From contig CM067592.1 in assembly GCA_034336665.1 (NCBI GenBank), forward strand, positions 48,997,783-49,061,782: 64,000 nucleotides of DNA. Direction: 5' to 3'. The notes under the pieces were generated by a model. It did not search any database. It saw only the letters and a program-made list of their open reading frames with translations, and had not been told where the DNA came from. Positions 63,897-64,000 of this stretch are shown here, piece by piece; position 1 is the first letter of the stretch; the number at the start of each line of letters is the position of its first letter. Source of the DNA: Luscinia megarhynchos (taxonomy: Eukaryota; Chordata; Aves; Passeriformes; Turdidae). The position numbers and the translations under genes are program-made.

Positions 63897-64000
63897 GCAC
63901 ATAGAAAACACTGGCATCTTATAGGCAAGGTATGAATCAAGTAGTTTACCCAGTTCACCATGAGGGGAAAGGGTTGACTTCCACCTCTGATACAAACGGT

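Larger units (their letters stand above)
58389..64000 (-). other. KIAA1958: KIAA1958 intron 1 (3' part)
   Basis: Non-coding sequence upstream of the KIAA1958 start exon, reaching the window edge. Apart from the polypurine satellite at 63020-63896 I recognise no gene or repeat. Open frames here are below 105 codons except those inside the satellite. Confidence 0.7.

Noticed and set aside
62947..63961. Long open frames on both strands (up to 317 codons) over the GGGAA array
   Set aside because: They are pentamer repeats read as endless Gly-Arg-Glu-Gly-Lys or Phe-Pro-Ser-Leu-Pro units; no complex sequence, no splice or promoter context.

Overview
The window looks like nuclear DNA of a bird. It contains 5'-truncated CR1 (chicken repeat 1) LINEs whose sense strand is the minus strand, a probable LTR of avian type, and two vertebrate genes in the order and orientation expected next to each other in amniotes. 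Coding sequence is under 4 % of the window. I recognised both genes from their translated exons by memory of the families; no database search was possible.

Layout. (1) Positions 1-3394, plus strand: the last two coding exons of INIP (SOSS complex subunit C), with intron on both sides. The 5' exons lie before position 1. A polyadenylation signal follows at 3669-3674. (2) 3.7-36.7 kb: a long gene-poor interval. It holds a probable LTR (about 20240-20990), a CR1 directly beside it (about 21070-22025), a longer CR1 with a decayed ORF2 (about 33509-35130), a few short simple repeats and some unidentified coding-like blocks of low confidence. (3) 37934-58388, minus strand: KIAA1958, convergent to INIP. 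A large exon (57124-58388) carries the start codon and codons 1-384. It splices in phase 1 over an 18 kb intron to a terminal coding exon (38979-37934). The spliced protein would be 732 residues: a disordered N-terminal half and a C-terminal DUF3504 domain derived from a Crypton tyrosine recombinase. (4) 58389-64000: the 3' part of KIAA1958 intron 1, ending near a roughly 0.9 kb polypurine satellite dominated by GGGAA pentamers (63020-63896).

The two genes share no obvious pathway. INIP serves in single-strand-DNA-binding SOSS complexes for DNA repair; KIAA1958 is a domesticated transposase-like protein of unknown function. I found no operon, CRISPR array, tRNA or rRNA, and no convincing new multi-gene system. 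The most interesting points are the intronic AAGGG-type array with its layered repeat structure, the loss of recombinase active-site residues in the Crypton-derived domain, and the alanine/proline-rich GC-rich drift of the KIAA1958 linker.
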